Shown here in pieces: positions 1-11,548 of a stretch of DNA of 64,000 bases. The DNA comes from Apiosordaria backusii. Taxonomy: Eukaryota; Ascomycota; Sordariomycetes; Sordariales; Lasiosphaeriaceae. Position 1 is the stretch's first letter, and every line of letters starts with the position of its first letter. The notes below the pieces were generated by a model. It searched no databases. It was not told where the DNA came from and was given only the letters and a program-made list of their open reading frames with translations. The stretch lies in the NCBI GenBank assembly GCA_030549205.1, contig JAUKTV010000018.1:372001-436000 (forward strand), given 5' to 3'. The position numbers were made by a program, and so were the translations under genes.

Positions 1-20
1 AGCCATCCTGAACAGCCAAA

Positions 21-561
21 ATGGTCAACTTTATCGCCCTCTCCATCGCCACCTTGGCTTTCGTCTCTGGTGCTATTGCCCAGAACCCGACTATTAACTG
101 CAGTCCTACCTTTCAAGGGAAATGCGGTGGTGAATTGGTCCAGTCCGGTAAGTTGAAAACATGTTCATCCTTTCCCCCTTTTGTCGTCCACATTACCACA
201 TTACCACATTACCACACTACCACATTACCACACTACCACATTACCACATGACCACATTACCCCTTTTCCCTTTTTCACCTTTTCACCTTTTCCTCCACCA
301 GAAACGTCCTTTTCCCTTCGCTAACCATCGCACGCCGGTACAGGAGTCGCAACCCAAGCCCAGCTCCGTGCCATCGTCAGCCGCGACAGACCCGGCCTCG
401 ACCTCGACAACCGCCAGGTCCTCGACGCCATCTTCCTCTGCCAGCCCACGCAGACCCCGCGCTGGGGATTCGGGAACGTGTTGTGTCGGTTCGGCGAGTG
501 CAGGCCTGCTGTGGACAATGGGCTGCCGTTTTGCGCCGGGCCCGAGGTTCCCCTTCCTTGA
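21..561 (+). CDS. Small secreted cysteine-containing protein (two exons)
   Basis: Exon 1 is 21-147 and exon 2 is 344-561 (stop TGA 559-561), giving 114 aa. The donor is GTAAGT at 148. The acceptor CAG ends at 343 and follows a CTAAC branch site at 321. Splicing closes in phase 1. Residues 1-20 form a clear signal peptide (hydrophobic core, AIA-Q cleavage). The mature protein has six cysteines: two near the N-terminus (NC...KC) and four in exon 2 (LC, LC, EC, FC). I recognise no family. The layout, short, secreted and six Cys, is typical of fungal small secreted proteins, so an effector-like or surface role is only inference. The 196-bp intron is unusually long for this window and carries a tandem repeat. 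Only 20 bp of upstream sequence is in the window, so the promoter cannot be judged. Confidence 0.75.
188..260. repeat. 8-bp tandem repeat inside an intron
   Basis: About nine tandem units of CCACATTA with CCACACTA and CCACATGA variants fill the middle of the intron of the first gene. The track is pyrimidine-rich on one strand and accounts for the unusual intron length. Confidence 0.85.
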
Positions 562-922
562 GCAGGCAAAGCGAGGAGATGGTGGAGACTGATGTCACTT
601 TTGGACCGTTACATTCACTTGGTTTGGGGAGAATAGTGTCAGAAAATCTAACTACATCCGCTCTTTACATTCATTCTCCTACGTGGATTCGTGAACGTGG
701 GATGTCATGATGGAAAGCAGCCTCATTGTCACTACCCCTTCCGACCCCCTTTTTATGGAGCTCAACCCATCCCTCCCCACCCAGGAAGCACAGACGGAGG
801 CGGAATCGGCAGCTCTCCATTCCCTTTGACCAATGATTGTTGACGAGTGACATCCTCCTCCCTCCAGCCCCACCACAATCCAGTCTCATTGCCGGACCAC
901 ATCCTCTGCAACTTCAGATGCG
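562..922. other. Gene-free spacer
   Basis: This is the 3' flank of the secreted-protein gene and the promoter region of the rhodanese-type gene. I see no RNA gene, repeat or convincing reading frame in it. Confidence 0.6.
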
Positions 923-1603
923 ATGAACACCGCTCTGGCCTCAGCATCTCGCCGTCTGTTTCATAGCCTCCCAAAAGATAGAGGCATCCGTCCACTTGAA
1001 GTGCATAGAAAATCCGCCTTTAGAATGTCCCACGAGACCCCTGCCGCTGCACCACCCTGGCACGCCGCCTACCCCGCTCCCTCATCTCAAACGGTCTTCA
1101 TCCCCCGCGACGAGGTCCTGCCGATACTCGCCAACGGGAGAAAAGATGCCGTGCTTGTTGACTTGAGGAGGAATGACTTTGAGGTATTTCTTTCGCCCTG
1201 ATTCAAGTTTCCTTGAATGATATCGTGTTAACATGAGAAAGGGCGGCACAATCCGCGGCTCTCTCAACCTCCCTGCTCAGAGTCTCTATCCCACTCTGCC
1301 AACCGTGTACTCCACCCTCAAAGCTGCTGGACTCAAGAAGGTCATTTTTTACTGCGGTTAGTCCCATGCCAGTCTCCTGTCAAGATTTGCCTAGGCTCAT
1401 CTATTTTCCGTGCAGGGTCCTCAACAGGCAGAGGAAGCAGAGCAGCCAGCTGGTTGGCCGACTACATCTCCTCCCAAAACGACACCGAAATGCAGAGTCT
1501 TGCTCTGGAAGGCGGGATCAAAGGGTGGGCTGCCGCAGGACCCGAGTATGTCAAGTGGATGGATGAGTACGATGAGAAGGTTTGGGCCAAGCATAGCGCG
1601 TGA
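923..1603 (+). CDS. Rhodanese-domain protein, Cdc25/arsenate-reductase type
   Basis: Exons are 923-1183, 1242-1356 and 1416-1603, giving 187 aa. Donors are GTATTT and GTTAGT; acceptors are AAAG and GCAG. The phases close. A single rhodanese fold spans about residues 55-180. The active-site loop starts at Cys125 and reads C-G-S-S-T-G-R, a CX5R loop as in Cdc25 phosphatases and Acr2-type arsenate reductases. The loop is larger than in classical sulfurtransferases, so phosphatase or arsenate reductase activity is more likely than thiosulfate sulfurtransferase. This assignment follows the family; activity is not shown here. The first 34 residues are rich in Arg, Ser and Ala with no acidic stretch and look like a mitochondrial presequence. 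A second in-frame Met at residue 35 (1025) could start a cytosolic form. The gene lies tail to tail with the CorA-like gene, only 25 bp from its stop. Confidence 0.8.
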
Positions 1604-1628
1604 GCATGTGTTTCCGGTCCAAGAGAAA

Positions 1629-4038
1629 TTACACGCCCTGCTTCACTTCCACCAGACCCTCTGAGCTCGAGTTCTGAGATTTAGACCTGAAACTCCACCC
1701 ATCAGATCCCCTTCGTTTGAAGCGGGCGGTGGTGCCCCGCCAGAGCGTGCGCAGGTCGTGCAACAGGTTGCCAGCGATGTCCCACTTGTCCGCTAGCCAG
1801 ATGAGCGCAATGGCAATAACGTAGGTGATCACGCAAACGATGATGGTTGATATCTTGAATCGTTCCACAGTTTCCTCTTGCGACTCGGCCTCAAACAGCG
1901 GGGTACCGAACAGAGCCTGCGCCGCGTTAGCAACATTCTTCGAGACAGGGTAAAAGAGAGGCTTACAGAAGTAAAGCTCGGTGGCAGGTACAAGACCGTC
2001 ATGATGGTGAACACAATGACGTATCGGTTCATGGTGGTCGACCTCGAAGCTTCCCGGAGAGATGTTGCGTTGAAGAGCTATCGCACCATTAGCACAGGGC
2101 AATCTCACCGACAGGTTGCCTAGCGGGAGCAACTCACCCCATCCCTCAAACTAGTAATCTCTTCCGTCTTCTCGGTAATTCTCCTCAGCAGCTTCTCCTC
2201 GGCTGCTTGTTGGAAGTCGAGCAGTATTTTCCAGTTGTCCCACAGCGACTTGTCTTCGAGAGGCTCTTGTCTCAGGAAATAGTGGACATCACGCCCAGCC
2301 CGTCGAAAGTTCCCTTGAATAAGCTTCTCGGGGTCCATTTCTTGCAGATCGCGGCCCGTTTCTCGAATGGCGTCGGCAAAGATGCGGAGCATCTGCAGGG
2401 TCTTGAAGTAAACTCTTGAACGTTCAAAAGAAGTGTCAAACATGAGGCGCGAGCTGGTTTCCTCATCAAGAATATCGCGAAGCTGTTTGTTGGCTTGTTA
2501 GCAAAGTGAATGCCACGCGAGATGACCATCAGAAACACGTACAGAAGTGTTGACATTACTCTCCAGAGCATCCAAGCAGTGGCCCCACTCGGTCTCCCAA
2601 AACATGAGCAATCGGTGAACGCTGCTTTGAAGCAAATGGTAGCTGGCATTGGGTCCCTGGACAGCAAAGTGTCTGTCCTCCCAGTCGGTGAACAGATCGT
2701 TTGACACATTGACATGGCCCTCCTGCTTCATCGTCATAGCATCTGTCAGGGCAACAATCCGAAAGCCGTGGGGTAGGTAAGTGTAATCCCAATGGCAAAG
2801 AATACTCATTCTGCGTTCTGTAAAGGAAGACGACGACTTGGCCCGATGGGACGGAAATTCGCCAGATTGTCTGACACATCTGACGTAGGGCTTGGGTCCC
2901 AAGTCTGTCTGGATATCAGTACGGATAGGGGAAAAGCAGCGGATGGTGTGCTGGTAGGTTATATCCGAGTTTCCCGACCAGGTGTTGAAGTTTCCGCGGT
3001 CACCACGGAGGTAAAGTGGTTTCCAGCCAGCGCTAAACTCATGAAGAAAACGGTGGGCCATGTCCGGCTCAGTGTTTGGCTTATTCAGCGCCACGGCTGT
3101 GATAAGTGCAACCCGATCAAGGGGCAGTACGCCGCGGTCTAGCAAAGGGGCAGTGAAATACCTGTAATACAGTCAGCATGGCGAGTTGGGTAATGCGGGA
3201 ACTGAAGCAAATACGCCTACCACATTGATCCAGGACTTGTTAGCTGTTCCGAGGCTGCCATTGCAGAAGCGATGGCGTTCCCTTCCGGCTCAAAGACAGA
3301 CCTAGCTGTGACCAAGTTTTGTTCTGTTCCAGAACCGGAGTAAAACAGAGGGCATCCGATGATGGCTCCCTCCTCGGCAGGGGATTCTTTGCCGATAATC
3401 CACCCAGTTTCACGAGAAAAGGGGAAGGTCAAGACATCGAGATCAAAACTAGTACGCCACTGTTTGCTAAAGGTGGCCACCTGAGAGGCCGTTATGTAAA
3501 CACGACGAACGGGATCGTTCTTGTTTGGCCTCTCCCAGTTCCAGTATATCTCCGAAAGAGGGCCAGAGAGGTTGTCCCGCAGAGATGCCAAGATGGGAAC
3601 GTAGGCGCCAGGACCATACTCGCCCTGGTAGGACCCTTCTTTTGGCTTGTGCGAGATTCGCTCCTCGACAAACATGCGAATAAATCTCGTGATATTTGAA
3701 GGGTCGGCTGGACTGAACGACTGGTGGGCAAGATCATGGACCAACTCTCGGACTTTCATCTTGACCAAATCAGGGTTGCTGCTGGTAGCTGTCTCTTTTG
3801 ACGATGGCTGGACCGGCGACACGGGTACATCCAGCTTCTGGGCGGCCAACATGAGCTTGAGAAGGCGATTGGTTTCTTGCATCTCGCGAAACAGGTCAGC
3901 AATGGACGGGGAGTTGTCTATTGGCATCCCGGGTGTATCTGGCGCTGCAGCATACGTGACAGTTGGGCCGGCCTGAGCTTTGGAGCTGGAAATATGTTGC
4001 TGGGTGTCATCTTCGCTCTCGGATGGGGGTGACGACAT
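1629..4038 (-). CDS. CorA-like two-TM membrane protein, five exons
   Basis: Exons in transcript order are 4038-3221, 3161-2543, 2482-2138, 2077-1967 and 1916-1629 (726 aa). All introns are 50-60 bp with good donors (GTAGGC, GTACGT, GTGAGT, GTAAGC), and the phases close. Residues 1-120 are polar, acidic and Ser-rich. The middle, about 150-590, is a soluble domain. Two C-terminal membrane helices lie at about 613-635 and 653-673. The first contains the fungal CorA-like pattern of a YVxVFTIMTVLYLPPSF type, where CorA itself has its pore helix. The GMN selectivity motif is absent, so Mg2+ transport should not be assumed. A region around 2800-2880 is open in two frames; I kept the frame that joins uninterrupted to the well-formed DYTYLPHGFR segment. 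The tail after the last helix is basic. Confidence 0.8.
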
Positions 4039-4661
4039 GTTGGAAACACCGATAGGTAAAAAGGTTCAAGTTGGTGATGTCTGAAGGGATTTTCACCTTT
4101 GGGAACATGTCTCTATTTAGGGACTGCATCTTGTCGTGAGGCTGGCTACCTGGTACCTGGCCCCCATCGTGCATGAGAAAGGATTCAAGGGGCGCGAAGG
4201 TGATTGGGCACGCATTGTTTGTGTGGTCACGGCGGGTGTTGCGCTGGCTGTTGGGTCGGCATCGGACATTTGGCGGCGGACGAGCTCGCTGGCTGTTGAC
4301 CGGCGTGATTCTCATGAGGTGTGTTGAAGCTACCTATCTGGTAGATAACAAGAGCTGGAAATGGCTGAAGCAGATGTCAAACTTGATGTCAGGTAGGAAC
4401 CTACCCGTAGTTCAGGTGAGTGGGCTGCCCAGACGGGACCTGGGAACCCACCCCACCATCTCCCACTGCAGGGTTTCCCACTGAAACAGAGCGCCAGAGC
4501 TTCCGCCAAGCCGTCAGACGGAAGCCCCCGTCCCCATGCAGCACCTCAGGTACAGTACCTTGACGAAACACCGCCAAATTGACGCTTGTCACGACGAGAA
4601 TCTTCAAAAAACACGAAATATCCATCAACACAGTCAGGGCACGTCTCCAACAACCGCCAAA
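4039..4661. other. Divergent intergenic region
   Basis: This region separates the divergent starts of the CorA-like gene (minus) and dynactin p25 (plus), so it must carry both promoters. I see no TATA box, repeat or RNA gene that I would defend. Confidence 0.6.
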
Positions 4662-5372
4662 ATGTCGCGTCGGCCACCAAGAGGAGAATACATCGAGACT
4701 GTACGTTTCTGTACAGGATTTGGGAATACGGCCCCGAGGCTCACATCGCGCAGGACACGGGCAACAAAGTCGCCCGCAAAGCTACCCTTGTCGGCACCCA
4801 AAATATTATGCTCGGCGGCAAGACAGTCATCCAACCCGAAGTCATGATCCGCGGCGACCTCATCCGGTCGATCCAGTCTTCCTCTTCCAGCAGCAGCGGC
4901 GGAACACCCAACAATACCGCCGTAGCAATTGGCCGCTACTGTTTCCTCAGTCGAGCCTCGTGTTTACGCCCACCTGGACGACTGTACAAGGGGTATGTGC
5001 CCGCCGCGCCCCTACAATGAGAGACAAAAATATTGACTGTCTTGTTTCTCCAGTGCTTTCACGTACATGCCCCTACGAATGGGCGACCACGTCTTTGTCG
5101 GTCCATCCTCCGTTATCCAAGCCGCGTCGATCGGGAACCACGTCCACATTGGGGCGAACGTGGTGGTGGGTGAATTTGCCATCATCAAAGACTATGTGCG
5201 AGTGTTGGATGAGACCATTGTCCCGCCAAATATGGTCATACCAAGCTTCTCTATCGTGGCGGGACAGCCGGCAAGAGTGATTGGAGAGGTTCCCGAAGGT
5301 GGCCACGAGGCGTTCGAGCTAAGAGAGTTGTACAAGACTGTAGGTAACAACCCGCAGCCCGCCCTGTCATGA
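4662..5372 (+). CDS. DCTN5: Dynactin p25 subunit (DCTN5 family)
   Basis: Exons are 4662-4700, 4754-4992 and 5054-5372 (198 aa). Donors are GTACGT and GTATGT; acceptors are GCAG and CCAG; the phases close. The protein is a left-handed beta-helix of hexapeptide repeats: an IMLGGKTVIQP / MIRGDLI turn near residues 30-50, then VFVGPSSVIQAASIGNHVHI and later repeats through about residue 165. It ends in a short helical tail. The length matches p25, which sits at the pointed-end complex of dynactin and links dynein to endosomes and nuclear traffic; in Neurospora such subunits are known from ropy mutants. A Ser-rich insertion (SSSSSSSGG) near residue 63 is a local peculiarity. The first exon codes only 13 residues and would be missed by single-exon predictions. 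Confidence 0.9.
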
Positions 5373-5548
5373 ATGAGGGCAAGCAACACAGAATAGAAGC
5401 CACCCTACGAACCGCCGGCGACAGGACTTCGCCGAGACACGATAATCACGATTTACGAAGATGAAGGGCCGGAGTATGCCTAATTCCACCAGACAGGCGC
5501 TGGCCGGCATGTAATGAGAGGCATATTATCGGTACAAGACATGAGCAA

Positions 5549-6709
5549 TCAGTTTGGAATAGCTGAGTGCTTGTGATCTGTGACACCGGGCTTCTCCAGT
5601 TGCAACCAGCTCTTCGCATTGTCGGCCAGACTCTCCTTCAGCTTGCGCCACTCGCCATCCTGTCCCAGTCTGCTCAACAGCTCCTTACCAACCGTCGTGT
5701 CAACGGTTGTATGGTCGCTGCCATAGTTTTCAACGCGAGCCATCTTGCTGGCATGCCCGGGGTACATCTCCTTTAGCATTTCGCCGATCTGGTAAAAGCT
5801 GTACCTGTCTCCAAAGGCATAGATCCGCTGTTTGTCAACAGCTGGCTCAGTGCACAGAAGCGCAACATACAAACGCCCAGCATCGCGGCAGTCAACCATC
5901 CATTCTGCTCGAAATTAGCATGTGCTGTGTCGGACCACTCCAATAGAGAGAAACTTACGAGGCTGCATCATATTCAGGATATCCACATGCTCATTCTCCC
6001 AGACCCAGTGCACCATCCCCGCCGTCGACGGGATGCCCTGGTTCTTTGGATCCAAGCAAGTCCCAATCACCGTATCCAACAACAGAGTGTTGAACGTGAA
6101 AGGCAGCGCCCCTTTCTTCTCCTCCACCCAGCGCCAAATCCCCTGTTCAATCAGCGTCTTCATGGCCATGAACCCAGCCATGCCCTTCTCACTGGGATCC
6201 GCATGCTTATTCCTCGCCAGCTTCACAGCCTCCGTATTCCAGGAGTTCCCATCCAGCGTCACCGCTCTGTGCGACCACGGGGTCCACGCAGCCCACGCCG
6301 ACGACGTGAACACAAACGACTTGACCGTCTTGACCTTGATGCAAGCCTCCAAGAAGGCAATCTGCCAGGGGATTTCCTCCTCTGCCGCCTTGTCCGCGTC
6401 CTGAACCTGGAGGTCGATCGAGCCAACGACGTGGGCTACTGCTGCCACACCTCCCTCGAGCGCCTCGTCGAATGCACCCTTGACGCTGACGTCGGGTACT
6501 TCGACGAGCTCGAACCGGCCGGGGCCGTGGCGATTGCTGTACAAACCGTTGAGGTAGGCGTTTTTGGATGCGGAGCGAACGGTTCCCCTGACTTTGTAGC
6601 CGTATGCCAGCAGCTGGTCGGCCGCGTGGGAGGCTATGAGGCCGTTGACTCCCGTCACCAGGACGAGGGAGTCGGCGGGGAGGAGCTTTTTGGCGGTGAT
6701 GGAAGGCAT
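5549..6709 (-). CDS. NAD(P)-dependent epimerase/aldehyde-reductase-like protein
   Basis: Exons are 6709-5959 and 5904-5549 (368 aa), with a GTAAGT donor and GCAG acceptor. The intron is 54 bp with a GCTAAT branch. The Rossmann motif T-G-V-N-G-L-I-A lies at residues 19-26, and the fold resembles dihydroflavonol/cinnamoyl-CoA reductases and fungal aldehyde reductases. FVFTSS at 132-137 supplies the usual Ser/Thr. The Y-x-x-x-K catalytic pair should follow, but the sequence reads F180-M-A-M-K184, so the acid/base Tyr is replaced by Phe while Lys remains. The C-terminal substrate lobe is intact, with a WMVDCRDAG segment. Either the protein works by another residue, or it binds cofactor without the classical reaction. 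The substrate is unknown. The gene is convergent with dynactin p25, with about 175 bp between the two stops. Confidence 0.85.
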
Positions 6710-9624
6710 ATTCTTGAGACGGTTGGATCAAATTACTGTAGGGGTGACAGAAAAAGGATGACAGGGAAGAAACCAAGGGAAAGGGAGGGCATCACGTCGA
6801 GAGGCGAGCCTTTTATTCTGCCCCTTATTCACGAGTCGTGACAGCGCCGGCGCCGGCCCAGGCACGTTGGAAGCTACCCTCTGACTTTCCGCTCGAGAGA
6901 ACGGCCGAGCTCCGCAGAATTCGACATCGGTCATCATTTCAGCTTTTCAGACGGGTTTTGGATGTGTGTTCGGATACTTACCTAGTTTGTCATCATCGAG
7001 TCTGTGCTGAGCGGTCAATGTTCGATGTTCTTCAAATACGCAAATGGGTTAATGTCTACCTTTATTCGCAGTGGATGATGAATATCTCTTGCAAAAGTAA
7101 GCCCAAAGTGTCATTTGGTCGGTGCCATTGCATCTAAAATAGTTCAACCGATGTGAGTGCGACCATGTCCTCCGAGTGCGAGCAGGATGAACAAGATCAG
7201 CTCATATGCCCAACACAAGCATATCACGGGAATAGGCCATATCGTAGCTCGGAGTTATTACATTCGCCCAGTCTGCAATACGGACGCAAGTTAGCAATGT
7301 TGACAAAGGCATTGTTGCCAGCGCAGTCAGTGAAACGTTCTGGTTCAGTTCAAGAAGATTGTTGAAACTCTGTGGGCCCCACCCTTCTTGGTTGACAGCC
7401 CCTTTCCATTGTTTTGCAACATCGAGGAGATTCCAGATATCACAGTTGTTGTTTGCTCACAGAACAAACCTGCTGCGACATGATCGTTGTCCGGCTGTAG
7501 AACAGCGATATGTCGCTATAAGGTGCAACCTCGTATGGTAAGGTATTTAAAGAACCTGATTAAATGTCCATGTCTGAGCCTTTCTGTCTCTTTCGCCTCT
7601 CTGGACTCAAGGTGGGTACCATCAACCAAACCCAGTAAGCAACCAAACTTATAATGTGCTGGCCAACCGTCCTTAGCTAAACATTCCTGGTGCGATTGTA
7701 CCCTCAAGCAAATGCTGACCGTGGACGGTAAACCCTCATGCCCGCACCACGTTTGGATATCTCCATTTCCCCCTTCTAGCCACCTCCACCATCACCCGTC
7801 CAAACATCCGATGGACTCCCTGTGCCTTGTACAACAGGACCTCCATCTACGAAGGGTACTGAGCCATCAGGAGTGCTACCGGATCCACAGAAGCCAGCAA
7901 ATACCGACCATCCCACCGCCGGGGTACGAGCCGTCCCTTCTATGGGATGGGCTTTGTGCTCATTGCGGTGGGCGGGGACCCGGACATGGGTACTGCCTCC
8001 CGTTAGTCCCTCTCAAGCACGCCCCAGTTGATGGTCAAGGCAATTTCCGATATCATTATCGGCTTCCGAATGGCTCAAGCTTAGATCCTGAGATGGAGGC
8101 GGCTTTGACTAATCGTAGGGAAGAAGCTTCCGCTGATGAGAATGTCTACATTTATCTGCTGCCGCTTGGCCCTGCTCCGCTGCCAGCAAACTTGCTGCAG
8201 GGGATCTCCAGGCCCGAGAATAGAAAGTCGAGAACGGATGTGCTTGCTGGTGTTTTCAAGACCATACCTTATGTTGCTAGTGGTCTTCATAATCTCTTCA
8301 AAATTCTCAAGCTCGAACGCAATAGACGGGAGATAAAAGCCCTTACAACCTGCATACCGATCATGCTTAATACATCTTACGCATTTGAGCTGCTTTTGCT
8401 CACCATTTATTCTGATAACCGCGCATGAAACCTGCATCTGAACTCCAAATCAAGACCACTCGACGCCTAGCCCCTTCCATGACATTGATTCAAACCCTCG
8501 AGTGCCGAACCCTTGCCGCTGGATAAGCCCTGCGTGACGACACCTCTCCATGATCCGCGTATTCGACAAGAAAAACACGCAATGGTGATAAACACTGCCG
8601 ACGAATCACCTCGCGGGTAATTTACTGTGTCAGCACACATAGAGTGAGCCACAACGTCGATATGAAAAAACGAAACATCCCAAGCCTTGGGGACCTCGGC
8701 CGGCTCAACCGACTTGCAGCAGTAGACCGAGCCTAGCAAAAACAAGTCTTTTTTACCCGCAGCAGGCGGCACAGAAAATAGTACCAACAGCCACCCCCAG
8801 CATACCTAAATTGCTTTCTTGTTTCTCTGCTAGCAAGGGAACAGAAGCTCTAACCAACACGCCGGAAGAAACTGCAACTTGCAGGAGCGACCCAACACCC
8901 GGAAGCCGGCAAAGGTCCTCTCGTCGAATTGAATGTGGCGAAAGGTAGTGTTGTACTACCACAACTGCCGAAAGAGGGTTCCGAACATAGATGAATCGTT
9001 GCCGGGGGGGAGGGCTAGAATATCTGGTTAAAGCGGGTGGCCTCGTCATGCTGTGGTTACACGCGGTAGAGTAAACGTTGTTTGGGTCAGCCAACGGGTG
9101 ACCATTAGCTTGTATTTAACCGTGCATTTAAACACAACCCATTCTCGCCGGACGACCCGATTCGTTCCCTCCTAGAGCGCACACTGTCGCAAACGGAGAT
9201 TAAAAATCCGGGGAACGCTTGGCGGCAGGCTTCGCTTGGCTATCTTTTTGGTTCTCGGCCCAATCATGGGTGCTGTATCTGTGTTCCGGCACGCTCGAGT
9301 GGGTATGTTCATGTAGATGAAGCTATACCGCCGATATACATGTTGCCCTCGTGAACTTGATGCGGAGGCATTGGCCGTGGTTGAATGCTGGTGATGCGAC
9401 TTGGATATTGATTGTCCCATTCCCTTCTCGAACCCGCCCCCCCCGGAGAGAGCCGACGATCCGGCCTGAAGGGAACCATGGCATGCAGCCGGGTCACAGA
9501 TGGAGAGGGGACGCGCCATTCTTGGAAGTAGATATCTTCGGCTGGTGCCGACCTTGGAGCTTGGCTCAGGGCTCATCTTCTCTTCTCTTGCAGCTGCTGT
9601 TCAGAACGTACACTGACGTGAACC
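6710..9624. other. Gene-free region with one unexplained open frame
   Basis: This stretch of about 2.9 kb holds no gene I can defend. A frame open on the plus strand at 7712-8428 (238 codons) has no recognisable domain. Neighbouring frames show protein-like stretches over 7800-8080 that are broken by stops, so a decayed gene is possible. Short open frames near 8470-9090 and 9170-9580 look like chance. The last 200 bp are the promoter and leader of the intradiol dioxygenase; a pyrimidine-rich TCTTCTCTTCTCTTGCAG just upstream of its ATG could end a leader intron. Confidence 0.5.
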
Positions 9625-11037
9625 ATGGCCCTCAAGAGCTTCCTTTCCTCCCTTTTGCTGGCCCCTCTGGCCTTGGCTCATCCAGGCCACAAGGAGGCGG
9701 TCCACGCTCACCGTGCTCTTCCACTCGAGCGGAGGTCTCTCGACCACTGCAGCAAGGAGTTCAACAGCCCCGAGTTCGTTCAACGAACGGTCGAGATCAA
9801 TGGTGCCGAGATTGCCAGGTTGAGGCGTGCCTTGGGCTATGAAGTTGAGGAGAAGTATGGTGACTTTTGCTTGGCCGGTACTGTTGCTGGCGAAGGCTAA
9901 CATGAATAATATTAGGCCCAAGATTACCCCCCGCGACTACCTCTCCGTGTCGAGAATCGACCACAAGAGCAACAAGACGGTGACAGAGGGGATGGATCTG
10001 TCTACCCTCTTCTCCAACTATGGTGCCTGCATGCTTATGCCCGTGGTTGACGAGGGACCGTTGTGTAAGTCACTCGACTGCTAGTAAAAGCGGCAATGTG
10101 GGGATAAGTGCTGACTGGACGACAGACGTCAAGGGCGAGGAGATTCGCAAGAACATCACCAATGGCGAGAGGGGTATCAAGATGACACTGGCCATCCAGG
10201 TCGTTGACTACAAAACCTGCCAGGTTGTCCCCAATGCCTATGTGGATATCTGGAGCTCCAACGCCACCGTGAGTAAAACGAGAAGAAGATCGCGATCCGT
10301 TAAACCCGATTGACAATTGTAGGGTATCTATGTCGGCGTCCAAGGCTACCCCGGGATGGGTGACCCCAAGGATGCCTCGATCCTCAAGGGAACGACTCTG
10401 CGTGGTGTGCAGCCCACCGACAGCCACGGTGTGGCCTCGTTCGACACCATGTTCCCGGGTCACTATGACGGTCGTGCGACCCACATCCACGGTACGTGCT
10501 GCCCATTCGAATGGGGAAGAAATGATGAAGAAGCTGACCTGTGATACAGCCATTGTCTGGCTTGGAGCCACCAAGCACGCCAACAACACCCTCACTGGTG
10601 GTCGCGCTGCCCACATTGGTCAAATCTACTTCGACCAAGGCCTCATCACAGCAGCTGAGAAGAACGCACCGTACAACACCAACCGCATGCCCATCCAGCA
10701 GAACACTCGTGACTTCCTCTTTCAGGCCGGTGCCAACGGTGACGACCCGATCGTTCGTTACTCGCTCCTCGGAAAGGACGTCTCCGAGGGTCTCTTCGCC
10801 TGGATCCGTTTCGGTATCAACCAGCAGACCAGCCGTCCCCTCAACCCTGCGGCTTACTGGACTGCCAATGGAGGTGTTATGAACCCCACTGGCCCCATCT
10901 CGAAGCTTCCTGGTGCTGGTGGCGGCGGCGGTGGCTGGCCCGGTTTCGGTGGTGGTTGGGCCAAGCGCTTCGCCGAGAAGCTTGGGCGCAAGGTTGAGGC
11001 CGAGGCCGAGGCCGAGCTCCAAGAGGATGCCGAGTAA
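9625..11037 (+). CDS. Secreted intradiol ring-cleavage dioxygenase-like protein
   Basis: Exons are 9625-9854, 9916-10064, 10126-10268, 10323-10491 and 10550-11037 (392 aa). Donors are GTATGG, GTAAGT, GTGAGT and GTACGT, and all phases close. A signal peptide covers about residues 1-18 (LLLAPLALAHP). The N-terminal His/Arg-rich propeptide-like segment is followed by the beta-sandwich dioxygenase domain. The non-haem Fe(III) ligands expected for the family are visible: Tyr127 (EGPLY), Tyr222, His228 and His230 in GHYDGRATHIH. Family members open catechol or hydroxyquinol rings between the two hydroxyls. Fungal secreted members are thought to act on lignin-derived or plant phenolics. A Gly-rich linker near residue 350 and an acidic EAEAEAE tail end the protein. 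It has no pathway partner nearby. Confidence 0.9.
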
Positions 11038-11548
11038 ACTTGTGGGGATGGATGTGTAACAAATGCAGGAGGGCAAGACAGTAACGCGGGGTTGCCTGGG
11101 GAGGGGTCTGTTAGCTTAAGGAAGGCTAAGTATCGTACATAAGCAGAAAATTGGACGACATACTCTTATGAGGCTCGATGATCCGATGTGTTTCCAAGAT
11201 GTGGTCAACGTGATCGCAAAAAAAGCCGATGGTTTCTTCGTTGCGGTTGAGAGACCATGCTTCCTACAGAAACTTTGGGTGCTCCGGTTGTCGTAAGTAG
11301 CCGAATTGGACAGCAGGACCTGCCAGTGCCAACGCCTGTCAGACATGATATGCACCTTCCGTTCGTGGCCAACACAGCCTGCCGGCTCCATTTGTCCAAT
11401 TAGGTCTATTTAGCAGAATCAACTGAGTGATGTTAGGAAAGTGATGCGAGAGGATGACAGCGATTGATCTGAAATGACTTGGGGCATAGCATCAAGTTCC
11501 GCCGTCAAGCACAAGCAATGCGCTACAACAGGTGATCACACCTGTCAA
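11038..11548. other. Spacer between dioxygenase and tRNA
   Basis: This is the 3' flank of the dioxygenase gene and the upstream flank of the tRNA. Short open frames on the minus strand at 11116-11399 show no domain. I see nothing else. Confidence 0.55.

Noticed and set aside
188..260. Repeat array considered as CRISPR
   Set aside because: Units of 8 bp without spacers, inside a eukaryotic intron.
5926..6841. 304-codon plus-strand frame opposite the epimerase gene
   Set aside because: Antisense shadow of a well-supported gene; Arg/His-rich with no domain.
10384..11076. 230-codon minus-strand frame opposite the intradiol dioxygenase
   Set aside because: Antisense shadow; the dioxygenase strand carries the iron ligands and consistent introns.
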